Assembly (NCBI GenBank): GCA_026419775.2
Contig: JAOPGA020000947.1
Span: 1 to 64,000, forward strand
Direction of reading: 5' to 3'
Source: Acrasis kona
Taxonomy: Eukaryota; Heterolobosea; Eutetramitea; Acrasida; Acrasidae
Length of the DNA stretch: 64,000 nt
Shown: one piece after another, positions 1 through 9,641 of the stretch
Layout: each line of letters opens with the position of its first letter
Numbering within the stretch: the first letter of the stretch is position 1
The notes under the pieces: generated by a model
Seen by the model: the letters and a program-made list of their open reading frames with translations, nothing else
What the model was told of the DNA's origin: nothing
The model's database searches: none
Made by a program: the position numbers and the translations under genes

Positions 1-154
1 ATTGGTGGAGGCAATTAGAGCGCAAAAATATGTTGGAAGATCATTTGCAGATGTGAGCAAGGCAGATCTTAGGTATTGTAACCTCGCCGCAGGAGATATT
101 TGGGAAGTAGAAAATTTCTTTTCGCAGAAGTTTAGTAGAAAGCTACCAGAATAA
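1..154 (+). CDS. 3' end of an unknown gene, SAM-like tail (partial)
   Basis: The window opens inside a coding frame on the plus strand that runs from base 2 to a TAA at 152-154, giving about 50 residues. The visible part contains the segment YVGRSFADVSKADL, which has the spacing of the middle of a SAM-like helical domain (glycine, then a hydrophobic-Ala-Asp-Val step, then an Asp-Leu pair). The tail is rich in Phe, Lys and Arg and ends the protein. The gene start lies outside the window, so full domain content is unknown. A minus-strand open frame overlaps its last 20 bases, so the 3' ends of the two genes may be convergent. The family call is inference from spacing alone; the reading frame itself is plausible. 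Confidence 0.45.
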   Translation, partial: LVEAIRAQKYVGRSFADVSKADLRYCNLAAGDIWEVENFFSQKFSRKLPE

Positions 155-476
155 ACCAACAACGTTTACTGCAATTAATGGCTGTCAACCACTCTGGTGT
201 TGTCCGGAATACGATGATTGTATTGTTCTGCACGACCTTTGGAGCAATATTTTTATTTATATTGTTGGAGAATAAGGCTTTGTTACAACGGGAAATGGAG
301 TCAACCATATCAACAAACATTTCCCCATCAACCCCTTGGTCATTGAGTTTTGTTGCAACATCTTGGAGTTTGTTATTTTCTTTCAACAAATTGAATAGTG
401 CATCTGCATCGATAGTTTCGGGATCATATCTCTTACTCGCTCCACCACCCACTACAATAACATATTGAGATTAGAA
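132..476 (-). CDS. SAM-like exon or gene fragment without a clear start
   Basis: A minus-strand frame is open from about 470 down to 132. It has no ATG at its beginning, and a candidate splice acceptor (TTGTAG) lies at about 455-453, so it is probably an internal or last exon. Its first 45 residues look coding and resemble half a SAM domain (LLKENNKLQDVATKLNDQG, then DGEMFVDMV). The last 50 residues are less convincing and overlap the 3' end of the plus-strand gene that stops at 154. It could be the last exon of the gene starting at 1126, or a decayed paralog. I could not find a donor that joins the frames cleanly, so it is listed separately with low confidence. Confidence 0.3.
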
Positions 477-1126
477 GGCGGCGTATGAGGAGATGAAGCA
501 GCAGAAGAGTAGGCGCGCTTTTCAGCAGTGGTTAGAGCGTGTGTGGTTGAATGAAATAGAGGGCGATAAAAAAGACGATTTGCAAGAATTGGTTCAAAAG
601 ATCTTCGATGACGATTACAATGGAAAAACATTTGCTGAAGTGACTCCACCTTATCAAAGTCCTCACTATTTACTCTTTGCAGCAAGAAAATGCGATGTCT
701 CACTGAAAAGTCCTCTACAAATTTAGAGACTGCTGTAACTTCGGCTTTGGGTGGGTTTTCCCAGAACCTGTTCTTCTTCACGTAGTCCGTCGATGTCTTG
801 CCATTGTTCTTGGTTTCCACGAACTCTGACTTTTCTTTCTTGACCGATGCTAAGTATTGGTCTCCTTGGTATTCAGCTTTGTCTCTTTCTTTGAGGAATG
901 CTACCAATTGTTTGACCTTTACAATGGTCTTTAATTTTACGACGTCCTTTAGTTCTTCCATAACATAGTTGTCCGACAGGAAGCAAAGGTCGAAGGGCGA
1001 TAATTCTTGATCGTTGAAGAACTTCACTAACTCATCCTCCTCTGGGAATAATTCTTTCCATGCGTGCACTGATGTGTGATCTTCGATACTATTCCAAAAG
1101 GCATAGAGTGCTAATAGTGTAGCCAT
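452..1126 (-). CDS. SAM-like domain protein, 3' structure uncertain
   Basis: ATG at 1126 opens a frame that stays open for 224 codons to a TAG at 452-454. Residues about 20-75 look like a SAM-type five-helix fold: ELFPEEDELVKFFNDQEL, then the FLSDNYVMEEL step and a Lys/Val-rich last helix that would contact partners. The next 60 residues are charged and helical. After about residue 136 (near base 718) the reading becomes low complexity (Ser, Pro, His), and coding quality falls. A 44-nt GT..AG intron at 718-675 would give a 137-residue protein ending at 666; this is an alternative model. No catalytic motif is visible. A short upstream region separates it from a repeat-bearing gap. Function is unknown; SAM domains usually mediate protein-protein contacts. 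Confidence 0.5.
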   Translation of the reverse strand: MATLLALYAFWNSIEDHTSVHAWKELFPEEDELVKFFNDQELSPFDLCFLSDNYVMEELKDVVKLKTIVKVKQLVAFLKERDKAEYQGDQYLASVKKEKSEFVETKNNGKTSTDYVKKNRFWENPPKAEVTAVSKFVEDFSVRHRIFLLQRVNSEDFDKVESLQQMFFHCNRHRRSFEPILANRLFYRPLFHSTTHALTTAEKRAYSSAASSPHTPPSNLNMLL

Positions 1127-2120
1127 TCTTCTTCTGGTTCAAAACGTAAAAATGTAAAGAGTTCGGTCTGAGCACTAAAGTAAGAACGATCTTTTATTAT
1201 TATTTCGCGGGATTAGGCCCCATGGGTTGAAATTTTGGAATAGGCTTCGCACTTGTTCGCAAAATGTATAGGCTAAAAGTGATGCTCAATAGGCAGGCTA
1301 AAGGTGTTGTTCACTAGGCATGATAGGTTGAAATTTTGGCATAGGCTTTGCTCTTTCCAGTGGTTTATAAGTCAAAGGATTGCATGTGCCCAAATAAATT
1401 TGGCATAGATTTCCCCTTAATGTGAAGGTTTTGGTGGGCCAGGTTAAAAGTAGGAAACCATGAATTGTTAGTTGGAGTTCTAATGGTTCTAGCCACCAGG
1501 CATCCATTTTATTGAATATTGACAAATGATAAAGAGTTAAATGACAACACTGCTCCTCCTCTTTCACTGCAGCCACAGCAAATACACATTACCAACCACA
1601 GATTCAGAGGAGAAAATTTTGTGAGCCTATACAATCTAAACCAAACTATACAGTAGACAACACGCAAAGAGGTCCTTATTCTTAAGAAGTTAGTTACTAT
1701 GTATACTTCTCATATATACTTACTGTTCATTCCACACATGATCTAATTTTTTAAAAGTTTTCGGTTGACAAAATTACAAAACACACAAAACCTAAAATTC
1801 ATTGAACACCTCTGCTACTAAATCCATACTATAAACAGCCAAAAGAATGACCAATCTACATCAAACACCTATGAGAATATATTCAAAATGTTAAGGCAAT
1901 ACAAATTGGAGCCTCAGAATAATGAATGGACTAAATCGAATTTGATTAAGCTTGGATCGGTTGAGATATGTGGGAGTCACAATCAGAAAGGGACCCCTTA
2001 TTTTTTTTTAGAATTTTGAGAAATCCCGAGTTCTAGGTTATGGAACTCGACTTGTGTGTTGAGGACTGCGCAATGACGAGAATCAACAAGAATAACAGAG
2101 TGATTATAATAAAATTTAAT
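1127..2120. other. Gene-poor stretch with diverged repeats
   Basis: About 1 kb lies between the SAM-like gene start and the end of the next minus-strand gene. No frame here has good coding character. The only open frame of note (minus, about 1298-1576) is a leucine- and tryptophan-rich translation of the repeats and has no support. The first 150 bases hold nested diverged repeats, annotated separately. The remainder is AT-rich with no tRNA-like or snRNA-like element that I can recognise. Confidence 0.5.
1225..1355. repeat. Nested tandem and direct repeats
   Basis: A 25-nt unit starting GGCTAAA and ending AGGCA occurs twice back to back at 1271-1295 and 1296-1320, with about six differences. 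It is flanked on both sides by a 30-nt direct repeat beginning GGTTGAAATTTTGG, at 1225-1254 and 1326-1355, with about five differences. The arrangement suggests successive local duplications that have since diverged. No open reading frame or terminal inverted repeat is linked to it. Confidence 0.7.
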
Positions 2121-3217
2121 TTACATCCTAAACACGTTCAAGTTTGCGATCATGTTCCCAAGAAATGCAAAGTGATTTTGAGGTGCTTCTTCAATTTGAT
2201 GATTTGGTGGCTCTTCAATAGTGGGTGCATTCTCCGGAACAATCTCTGGATGTGATCCATTAATCAAAGATTTTCTGTACTCCCACAGTGCCGACCTCTT
2301 TGAAACGTAGTTCTTGTTGTCAGCATGTTCAGAAATCCATTCATTTAAGGGAAATTTGTATTTGTCCATGTTTTCCTTGAATTCCTTTGAGTTTGAACCA
2401 AGATCCTTCTGAACTTTGATGTTCATCAAAATGTGTTGTGCAGGTGTGTATAGTGGTTGAGGCTCAGCGTTGTTCACTGGATCTTGAGCTTCATTTTGCT
2501 CATCGTCAGCCACCTCATATTGTTCAGCATGAAGGCGTTCAATTGACTAATGGTTGCTCCTGTGATGGCATTATTCGGAACAGATCCAATGTGCTTGTGC
2601 ATGGGTAAATCTAACCTTCGTACGCGCTTCAATCTTTTCAAACGTCTCTCTGCAATCTTGAGAGTACTCAAAATGCAATCCTTGTGGGCNAGGTAGTTTC
2701 CAGCGTTGTCAAAAACGTCCTTAATGATGACGTTGTTCTCCTCCTTAATATTCTTCTTGGCTGTTTTTGTGGTTGGATTGACGAGCATTTTTGCATTGTA
2801 TAGACTCTTCTGCTTTAATCTTATAGTGTTCAATCTGTTCAAGGTAGGTTGCAACAAGGTTTTGCAATGACTGGTTGGTTCTACATCCTCTGGAGGAAGC
2901 ACTGGCTCTATTGGATCTGCAGCTTCAACTCCACCAATTTCTATTGCTTCTTGGTTGTAGAAATTTGAAATGTCGATAGAGTTGGTGTCACTTAGGTCAT
3001 TCTCTCGTTCCTCATCTTCATCTTCGTCGTTCTCAATGTCGTTGTAATCGTCAGCATAGACTGCTTCCTCTTGATCTATCAACAATTGACTGCTACGACT
3101 TGAACTTATGGATATGATCGCATCACGTATTGTATACTTTAACGAAGCAAAAGAGAAATAAATTAGAATTCTGTTTCTTGTGTAGTTTTGTTCGCTGTCT
3201 GCTGTTTGTTCCTGCAT
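2121..3217 (-). CDS. Uncharacterised acidic/basic coiled-coil protein, spliced
   Basis: Two minus-strand frames join through a 77-nt intron at 2623-2547 (donor GTACGA, acceptor ATTAG). Exons are 3217-2624 and 2546-2121, 1020 coding bases, about 339 residues. Splicing turns two offset frames into one continuous helix (RRLKRLKR joined to SIERLHAEQYEVADDEQ). The N-terminal half has a strongly acidic Asp/Glu stretch (about residues 55-75). The middle is basic and helical. The C-terminal half holds a conserved-looking block around YKFPLNEWISEHADNK. I recognise no named family. The start is uncertain: residues 1-30 include a hydrophobic run resembling intron tail, and a pyrimidine-rich acceptor near 3140 could mean another 5' exon. 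One undetermined base (N, about 2691) falls in exon 1. Confidence 0.6.
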
Positions 3218-3370
3218 ACTTAAACTCTATGCTCATTGCCAGTGCGACATCACCAATAATCAAAATCGCGTCTCACTACTTTATTTTGGTCTTGTTGACA
3301 AACAAAAATATAACAAACAACCATTGTGAACACATAAAGCACTCGTCCAACAGGATAGACTACATCCACA

Positions 3371-4361
3371 ATGATATTAGATGAAAAGCCACTAAATGAT
3401 CATAACACAGACCATAAGCAAGATATTCAAGAAGCTAAAATGGACAAGGAACTGCAACTAGCAGAACTAACACAGGAGGCACTTGAAAATGCAGTAAAAC
3501 AAGGCCTTAAACTGCCTCTAGTCTGCGTAACCTCCTCAAACTTAAACGCACCCATAGAGGGTGCAAATGATACAAATGATTTAGCGAAGCCAAGTGCGTC
3601 GCTTTACTACAACCATTTTGTACAACAGGAAAAGAAGATTAAGGACCTCGAGCAACTGCTTACCCAGCTGTCTACTGATAAAAAAAAATCTTCAGACGAA
3701 ACTAGATGAAGAGACAAATAAGAAGATAGTTTTATGCGAACCACACCCGTTCCACGAGTTCACTACTGTGTTCGATGACTACGAAAGTGATGTCGCAGAG
3801 GATGCCATTCTAGACATTAGTGATGATGACGATGAAGCAGAGTTCACCAAGCCAACCACAAATACACACCAAGAATCGATACCAGAATCCCCAACTACTC
3901 CAACAGCAAAACGACGAAGGGTTATAGTTTTTTTAGGTAGAGATCTAGAGCCTGATGAAGTGATAGAAAGAGATTCACCTCAAACAGTACAGGAAACCGA
4001 GGCTGAAAATAAACCAAAGAAGATTAGTAGAAGCAAGAGATCGACTCGAACGGGAGCTCAAATAGCAATGGGCAGCGCAACACCTGATGACATACCAAAA
4101 CAACTCGGAAAACTAGACTGCACTAAGATGATTTGTTGGAACGGCAACATTTATGCCACATCAAAGGCTTTCCATGAGAAGGGTAGGTTACATTCTCAAA
4201 AGGATAAGTACGAGAAGGAATTTGGAGTTTCTTCTTATGTTATTGTCGAAGGAGATGAGTTGAAGAAATTGAAAAGTGAGTGTGAAAATGTGGCTGGACA
4301 TACGCGTCAACTTTATTTATTCACAATGCCATTTATACACTACTTTGTGGGAGAAGAGTGA
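3371..4361 (+). CDS. Uncharacterised coiled-coil protein with an A9 frame break
   Basis: ATG at 3371 opens 112 codons that end soon after a run of nine A (3680-3688). The neighbouring frame continues the same heptad-like helix (QLLTQLSTDK, then NLQTKLDEETNKK) to the stop at 4361. Dropping one A gives a protein of about 329 residues. Parts in order: charged N terminus, coiled coil at about 80-120, acidic stretch with DISDDDDEAEF, a Ser/Pro/Thr region with a basic KRRR motif that could be a nuclear signal, and a C-terminal globular block with CWNGNIYATSKAF. No family recognised. The start lies about 150 bases from the divergent neighbour's start, suggesting a shared promoter. The frame break could be an assembly error or real polymerase slippage. 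Confidence 0.6.
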
Positions 4362-4850
4362 AGATGTTGAGAGATGACTCAATAATAAATTTCACATGTA
4401 ATGAATTATCACTGCTCAAGTTTTTCGGTTGATCTTTTATACAACATTTCCCTTTGAAAATAACTCAACTATTTAATGTAGGGAATGTCCTAAACTTGTC
4501 CGAAGTCATTTCCGAACTGCAAGGAATTCAAATTATGATTTTCAATCGGAGCGGCGTTATTTGTTCGTGGTTGAAGTTCCAAACTAAGTTGTCAGTTCTG
4601 TTGGCAAGTTTTAACAACAAGAACATCTTCTTTACTCTATCCACCTGTACCTGTAATAACACGCAAGTTCTTCATTCACGTGCAACTTCGAAAAAAACGA
4701 ACATTCTGGTAAACCTGAGCAAGATCGACCAAAACCAATTCTCACATTCAATACTGTACTCAATAGCGTCACGAAAGGCGCTCATCATGATCAAATCGTT
4801 GAACTAAATAACATTATAATACTCAAACAAACAATATATACACTATAAAT
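4362..4850. other. Intergenic region, no gene seen
   Basis: About 490 bases separate two plus-strand genes. One frame (4454-4807) is open for 117 codons but begins at TTG, has no ATG and has a composition unlike its neighbours, so I do not call it. The last 20 bases are TATA-rich (CACTATAAATATG) and run directly into the start codon of the kelch gene. Confidence 0.5.
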
Positions 4851-7535
4851 ATGATATGGACTTCAAGGGTGTTATGTTCCTTTTGGGATGCCAACAACAA
4901 AGCCCAAGTTGGGCTTCTTGAAAGATATAATCACACATCAGCAATACACCAAGACAAATTTATGTACCTTTACGGGGGACTTGTAATTGAACATGGGGGA
5001 GAAAATAGTGCTACGAGCGCAACAACAACCAATTCATTCTTAAGGTATAACCTTGAGACTGGTGAGTACCAAACATTGAATGAGTTCATAGCGCCAAACT
5101 TTTCTCTGCCCAGTTTAAGTCATCACACAATGACAGTTATTAATAATAAAATGTACATTTATGGAGGTAAAGACCGCTCCGACAATCCCTGTGGTGAAGT
5201 CTATACCTTTGATCTAACGAAAGAAGATTGGACGAAAGTCATCACAACGTCATTTTCAAATACCCCGACCACTCCTAAAAAGATGGACTTTAAAAACTAT
5301 AACGACCCAACAAAACGTTACGGGTACGTTTCATTCTTCTCATCATTCTAAAATTTTATAGCCATACTGCAGTTGCTGTAGAGAATTCAATCTATGTATT
5401 CGGAGGGACGGATGGAAAGAATTACTACAACGACATTAGAGTTTTTGACACGGGTGCCTATTCCTGGGTCACCGTCAAAACTCATGGACCGGCGCCTACG
5501 CCACGTTCAGGACACTCTTGTGTTTTGTACGGCACAAATACACTATTCGTCTTTGGAGGAGGAAATGACTTTAAGTTGTTCAATGATTTGTATTCTTTCA
5601 GCATGGGTAAGTCCTCTCGTTCAACATTGTTTAACTCTTGACAGATACCGTCACTTGGACGAAAATAACGACAAAAGGGAGTTTGGAACCAGTAAAAAGA
5701 ATACACCATACAGCCAACGTACTAGCAAATAAAATGATTCTATTTGGAGGGATCGTTGGAGATCAAGACCGTCAGCACGACTTGATGTTACTGGACCTTG
5801 AAGATTTTCGATGGGACGTTTCCACAATCAAACAAGACACATCCACGTGTCCACCTTCAGGTCTCAACGCACATACTTCAGCACTAAGCGACTCTTCGAA
5901 AATGTGGGTCGTCGGAGGTAAGAGCGGAGATACAGTATCAGGACTAGTCTACACTTTAGAAACAGGAATCAGCGTCATGGTTGATCCCATCGATTTTGGA
6001 AGGTCCAACCTACCGAACGATCTATTAGTAGCAGTCGACAACACATGCATGTACTATGACTTGAAGATGAATTATGCCAACAGGACGTATCATTTACACA
6101 GAGCCATGTTACGAATAAGGTGTCCAGCACTTTATCAAGAGTACCTTAGAATGGTAAGAGCCAACCTGGCGGATCAACCAATAGACTTTGAGTCAACCAT
6201 AAAAAAAATACAAAGAAGAAGATCGCAGCCCACATGTACGCAACAACAAGTTTCAGAATATTCGCAGGATGTGATTTTCTACTTGATGGAGTTTATATAT
6301 ACTGACGGAGTTTCCATTCTGGAGAATGACGAACAAGTGGACAACAACACTTTGAGTCAATTACACACATTAGCAAATGTTTTGGACTTGACACGACTTG
6401 AGTCCTTGATATCAAATTACTCCAACATGACCGTACCGATCCCTCCGCCCACCATTTTCGCAGACATGCATTCCCTACTCAGGTTGTGTGAACTCGAATC
6501 ACCGGTCGTTCACGCTTTGGATTCAATATTCGACACTCACCACGATCCTGATCAAGACAATGATTCCAATCATGATGATAAGATGATGAAGAAGAAGAAG
6601 ATTCCAATACTTTTAGCATACAAACTCCAATGAGTTCCGTATCCAATTTGAGCGTCTCCACGTTCGTAGAAAGAATTCTCCCCAAGGATTCCAACCACTA
6701 CACGGATGTAAGTTTTCACGTCACCAACGGTCAAGAATCAGGTACGTTCGGCGTACACCGATTCATACTGCTAGCGAGAAGTAAGTTCTTCCGAAGAATG
6801 TTTTCGAATGGAAGCGTTCAAGATCGAGTCGTCGAAATTAATGGCATCCGACCCATTATTTTTAAATTGGTTTTGGAATACCTGTACGTAGGGAACGTGA
6901 CTGTGCCCTACGAAATCGCAGTGGAGGTTTTAATTGCAGCAGAAGTGTACGAGTTGACCAGACTCAGCCTAATGGCGCAAAGCACCATTGAAAGAAAACT
7001 ACACGTCCACAATGTTTGTAAGATGCTCAACATTGCCGATAGTTACGACATTGAACATTTGCGTCACGCATGTGTATTTTTCGTAGCGCATCACTTGTCT
7101 CAGGTCAAGAAGACGACGGGATATAGAAGAGAGTTGAATAAGGATTTGAAAATGGAATTAAAGAGGACCAGAAAGGAGGTGAGAGCCAGAGAGGAAGCGT
7201 TGGATGAACCTGGAAACGAAGAGTTTTTGTTTCCTCACAGCACCTTTTATCACGACAAGTATCATAGCAAGAAGAAGGCAGCTGGAGTTAAGAAGGGAAA
7301 GAAGAAGGCAGTGGTTGTATCTAGTAAACGAAGGAGTAGAGAGGAACACGCTGATGATTATCATCATGCGAGCGTGGGTGGTGGTGCGCCACCCAGTGTT
7401 GTTAATTTGGTTTCTGTTGGTTTGTTAAATTCGAGCGCTGTGAATAGCAGCGGGGGCGGTAGTAGCAGTGGGGATGGAGATACAAAAAAGAGAAAGAAGA
7501 AGGTTGTTGTAGCGACGTCGCGTAATAAAGTTTGA
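4851..7535 (+). CDS. Kelch-repeat protein with two BTB domains, LZTR1-like
   Basis: Exons 4851-5323, 5362-5606 and 5645-7535, separated by two 38-nt introns, encode about 869 residues. The N-terminal 380 residues form kelch blades (MYIYGG, IYVFGG, LFVFGG, MILFGG, MWVVGG). A first, divergent BTB/BACK unit follows (HLHRAMLRIRCPALYQEYL at about 405), then an acidic linker, then a classical BTB (DVSFHVTN, FGVHRFILLARSKFFRRMF) with BACK-like helices and a basic low-complexity tail. Kelch followed by two BTB domains is the layout of LZTR1, the Golgi/endomembrane Cullin-3 adaptor that directs RAS-family GTPases to degradation. The coding length is off by one frame, and the switch lies between 6570 and 6600 in a GATGATGAAG-rich stretch. 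It could instead be two genes, the second starting at 6630, but the second frame is open upstream of that ATG. Confidence 0.75.
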
Positions 7536-7552
7536 TTTTACTTGTAATCAAC

Positions 7553-8388
7553 ATGTTCAAATATTTGCAACTTTGGAGAGTTGTTCGCGGACGTTATTAT
7601 TGTTTGCAGATGAAACATGATGCAGGAGTGAGAACGGTTGCCATGAAGAACTTTCAACTGTCGAATAATCCAATGGTGGAACTAGAAAAGATAACGGAGA
7701 GGGAGGTGTGTGGAAAATGTCATCACGCTCGTAAATTTTACTGTTATGATTGCAACGTTGCCACTTCCTCTGCTGGTAAGGTGATACCGAAACTCGAATT
7801 ACCAGTCAAAGTCGTCGTGTAAGAGATTAATACGGAGGGTTAACATTCTTTAGAATACAGGACGCAAGGGAAGTAAAAGGAAAAAATACTGCATGTCATG
7901 CAAAGATTATAGCGAATCAGGATGTGGAGATATTTACTTACCCTGACATTCCTGATTATATCAACAAGGACAACAGTGTCCTACTTTATCCAACAGATGG
8001 TTGCGAGTCTGTGGGCGAAGCTATCAAGAGTAGGTCAGACAATAACAAGAAACTAGAGTATGTGGTCTTCATCGACAGCACGTGGCAAAAATCAAAGAGA
8101 ATAATTAACAATGAAGTCATCAGCACTCTACCAAGAATACGTATATCGCAACACAAGACGCTGTTCTGGCGAAACCAAAAGTTTGACATTCATTTCTTAA
8201 GCACCATAGAGGCTATACATTACTTCTTTAGAGATTACCACGAGGCAACGAATCAAGGATCTTACGAAGGACAGTACGATGATCTATTGTACTTGTTTTT
8301 GTATCAGTACGAAGTTATACAAAGAAGGTATAAGAACAATACAGAACTTACATTTAAAACTGCTTTACGAGATGATTACATAAAATAA
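7553..8388 (+). CDS. DTWD1: tRNA-uridine aminocarboxypropyltransferase, DTWD1 type
   Basis: Exons 7553-7818 and 7854-8388 with a 35-nt intron encode 266 residues. A zinc-ribbon-like CGKCHHARKFYCYDC lies near residue 45. The joined exon boundary restores VVVIQDAREVKGKNTACHAK, as in animal DTWD1. The DTW signature follows as IDSTWQKSKRI, then an HKTLFWR block and an acidic C-terminal helix with QYDDLLYLFLYQYE. DTWD1 enzymes transfer the 3-amino-3-carboxypropyl group of SAM to uridine 20 of tRNA D-loops. The ATG at 7553 is chosen because the frame upstream has no other ATG; it lies just 17 bases after the stop of the preceding gene. The 3' end is 6 bases from the convergent mitochondrial L24 gene. 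Confidence 0.88.
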
Positions 8389-8394
8389 TTTACT

Positions 8395-9027
8395 TTACAT
8401 TAAGTTTCTATCCCTTAAAAATTGTTGTGCTCTCTCGTACACTTGCTTTTCGAAAACTTTTTGGTCATATAGCTGTCTTGCTTTGTTCTTTTGGAACTCT
8501 TCGTATTGTGCTTTCAACTCTTGGTAGTGATCCAATTCCATCATTCGAAGGAACCTATTCTTTAATTCAAGCACTTCGCCTCTAGTGTACGTCTTTTGAA
8601 CGACGTCAGCTGGGGCAGTATCGGTGTCTGGATAAACCTTTTGCTCTTTTCTGAATTGTGTCCATGAAGGTTTGGGTACCACTGTTCCTGAAACTTTTGT
8701 AACTCTTACTTTCTTTCCATCCTCAGTAAACTTGTAGTTTGTTTTTGTTGGTATGCCCTTTACTGGATCAACCAACAAAACATTTGAATAATGTATAGAT
8801 GATTCGGACATAATCATATAACCCTTCTTTCCAGATTGGGCCTTAATTTTTCTTCTTTGTAGCATACATCCTTCCACAATAACCCTATTTTTCTTTCTCA
8901 AGACCGCGCTTACTATTCCTTGTTTTCCTTTATCTCTTCCACACAAAATCTCTACTAAATCTCCTCTTACAATCCTGAATTTACTAACTAAATTATTCTT
9001 CAAGACTTTTGGGTGAAGGTGAGGCAT
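8395..9027 (-). CDS. mrpl24: Mitochondrial large ribosomal subunit protein uL24m
   Basis: Single-exon gene of 210 residues. A KOW motif near residues 18-50 (RIVRGDLVEILCGRDKGKQG) is followed by VSAVLRKKNRVIVEGCMLQRRK, the signature of ribosomal protein L24, which binds 23S-type rRNA near the exit tunnel. The long C-terminal helical extension (about residues 150-210, KNRFLRMMELDHYQELKAQY) is typical of mitochondrial rather than bacterial L24. Start and KOW position fit the family. The gene is head-to-head with a COMM-domain gene: starts 17 bases apart, or 50 if the second ATG of the neighbour is used. It probably shares a bidirectional promoter with it. Confidence 0.88.
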   Translation of the reverse strand: MPHLHPKVLKNNLVSKFRIVRGDLVEILCGRDKGKQGIVSAVLRKKNRVIVEGCMLQRRKIKAQSGKKGYMIMSESSIHYSNVLLVDPVKGIPTKTNYKFTEDGKKVRVTKVSGTVVPKPSWTQFRKEQKVYPDTDTAPADVVQKTYTRGEVLELKNRFLRMMELDHYQELKAQYEEFQKNKARQLYDQKVFEKQVYERAQQFLRDRNLM

Positions 9028-9044
9028 CTTGTTCTCTTGTGAAA

Positions 9045-9641
9045 ATGTTTGTTACAATAAATTTGGTTGATCACAAGATGTCCAACGAAGGGGGATTTGA
9101 TGTGACCGATAGCACTTTTACAGAACTACTTAACTCAGTATCGCGTTCATTATTAGAGAACGATGATTTAACTAGTCTGGACGAAAACTCTCTTTTTCAA
9201 GATGCCGAGGTTGATGAAAAAACAAAAGAAGTTACAATCAAGGGAGTAGCTAACTTAATAAATGACTGTGCCTCAAGGAAATTAAATTCCTCACATTTGA
9301 AAGATTACCTTGCATCAAATGGCGGGCTTAATGAGGAGCAGATTCAGATATTTTTACACTTTTGGAGCACACATAGCTCCAAGCACAACTCAAGGTTGGT
9401 AAAAAATGCATCATTTGGAAAAAGCCTTGCAAATGAAGGTTTGAAGTGGCGTGTGGACCAGGTTACAAACGTTAAAAATCTTTCCGAGATTACACAGACA
9501 GTTGCTGTGGTGGAGCTCTTGACTAAAGAAAACAATGCCAACAACCAAAAGTTTTCATTCGAAGTAACCAGTTCGACACTAAACAATATATTGGAGCAAC
9601 TTAATCAAATACAGGATAGAATCGACATTCTGTCGACATAA
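9045..9641 (+). CDS. COMM-domain protein
   Basis: One exon, 198 residues from the ATG at 9045; a second in-frame ATG at 9078 (MSNEGGFDV) is also plausible. The N-terminal two thirds are all-helical (HN domain). The C-terminal 75 residues match the COMM domain: the tryptophan-bearing strand LKWRVDQVTNVKNL, then VAVVELLTKE, FSFEVTSSTL and the final helix NILEQLNQIQDRIDIL. COMMD proteins assemble as a decameric ring in the Commander complex, which recycles membrane cargo from endosomes. I cannot assign the COMMD number; the length best suits the longer COMMD members. The 5' end nearly abuts the divergent uL24m gene. Confidence 0.82.
   Translation: MFVTINLVDHKMSNEGGFDVTDSTFTELLNSVSRSLLENDDLTSLDENSLFQDAEVDEKTKEVTIKGVANLINDCASRKLNSSHLKDYLASNGGLNEEQIQIFLHFWSTHSSKHNSRLVKNASFGKSLANEGLKWRVDQVTNVKNLSEITQTVAVVELLTKENNANNQKFSFEVTSSTLNNILEQLNQIQDRIDILST

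Noticed and set aside
477-706. Plus-strand frame MKQQKSRRAFQQW.. as a separate gene
   Set aside because: It overlaps the minus SAM-like gene, has a stop just before it and only an assumed acceptor; kept only as part of the SAM-like cluster finding.
1298-1576. Minus-strand 92-codon frame
   Set aside because: It is translation of the repeats and AT-rich flank, with no motif and atypical Trp/Leu composition.
4454-4807. Plus-strand 117-codon frame
   Set aside because: It starts at TTG, has no ATG near its beginning and no recognisable domain; probably intergenic.
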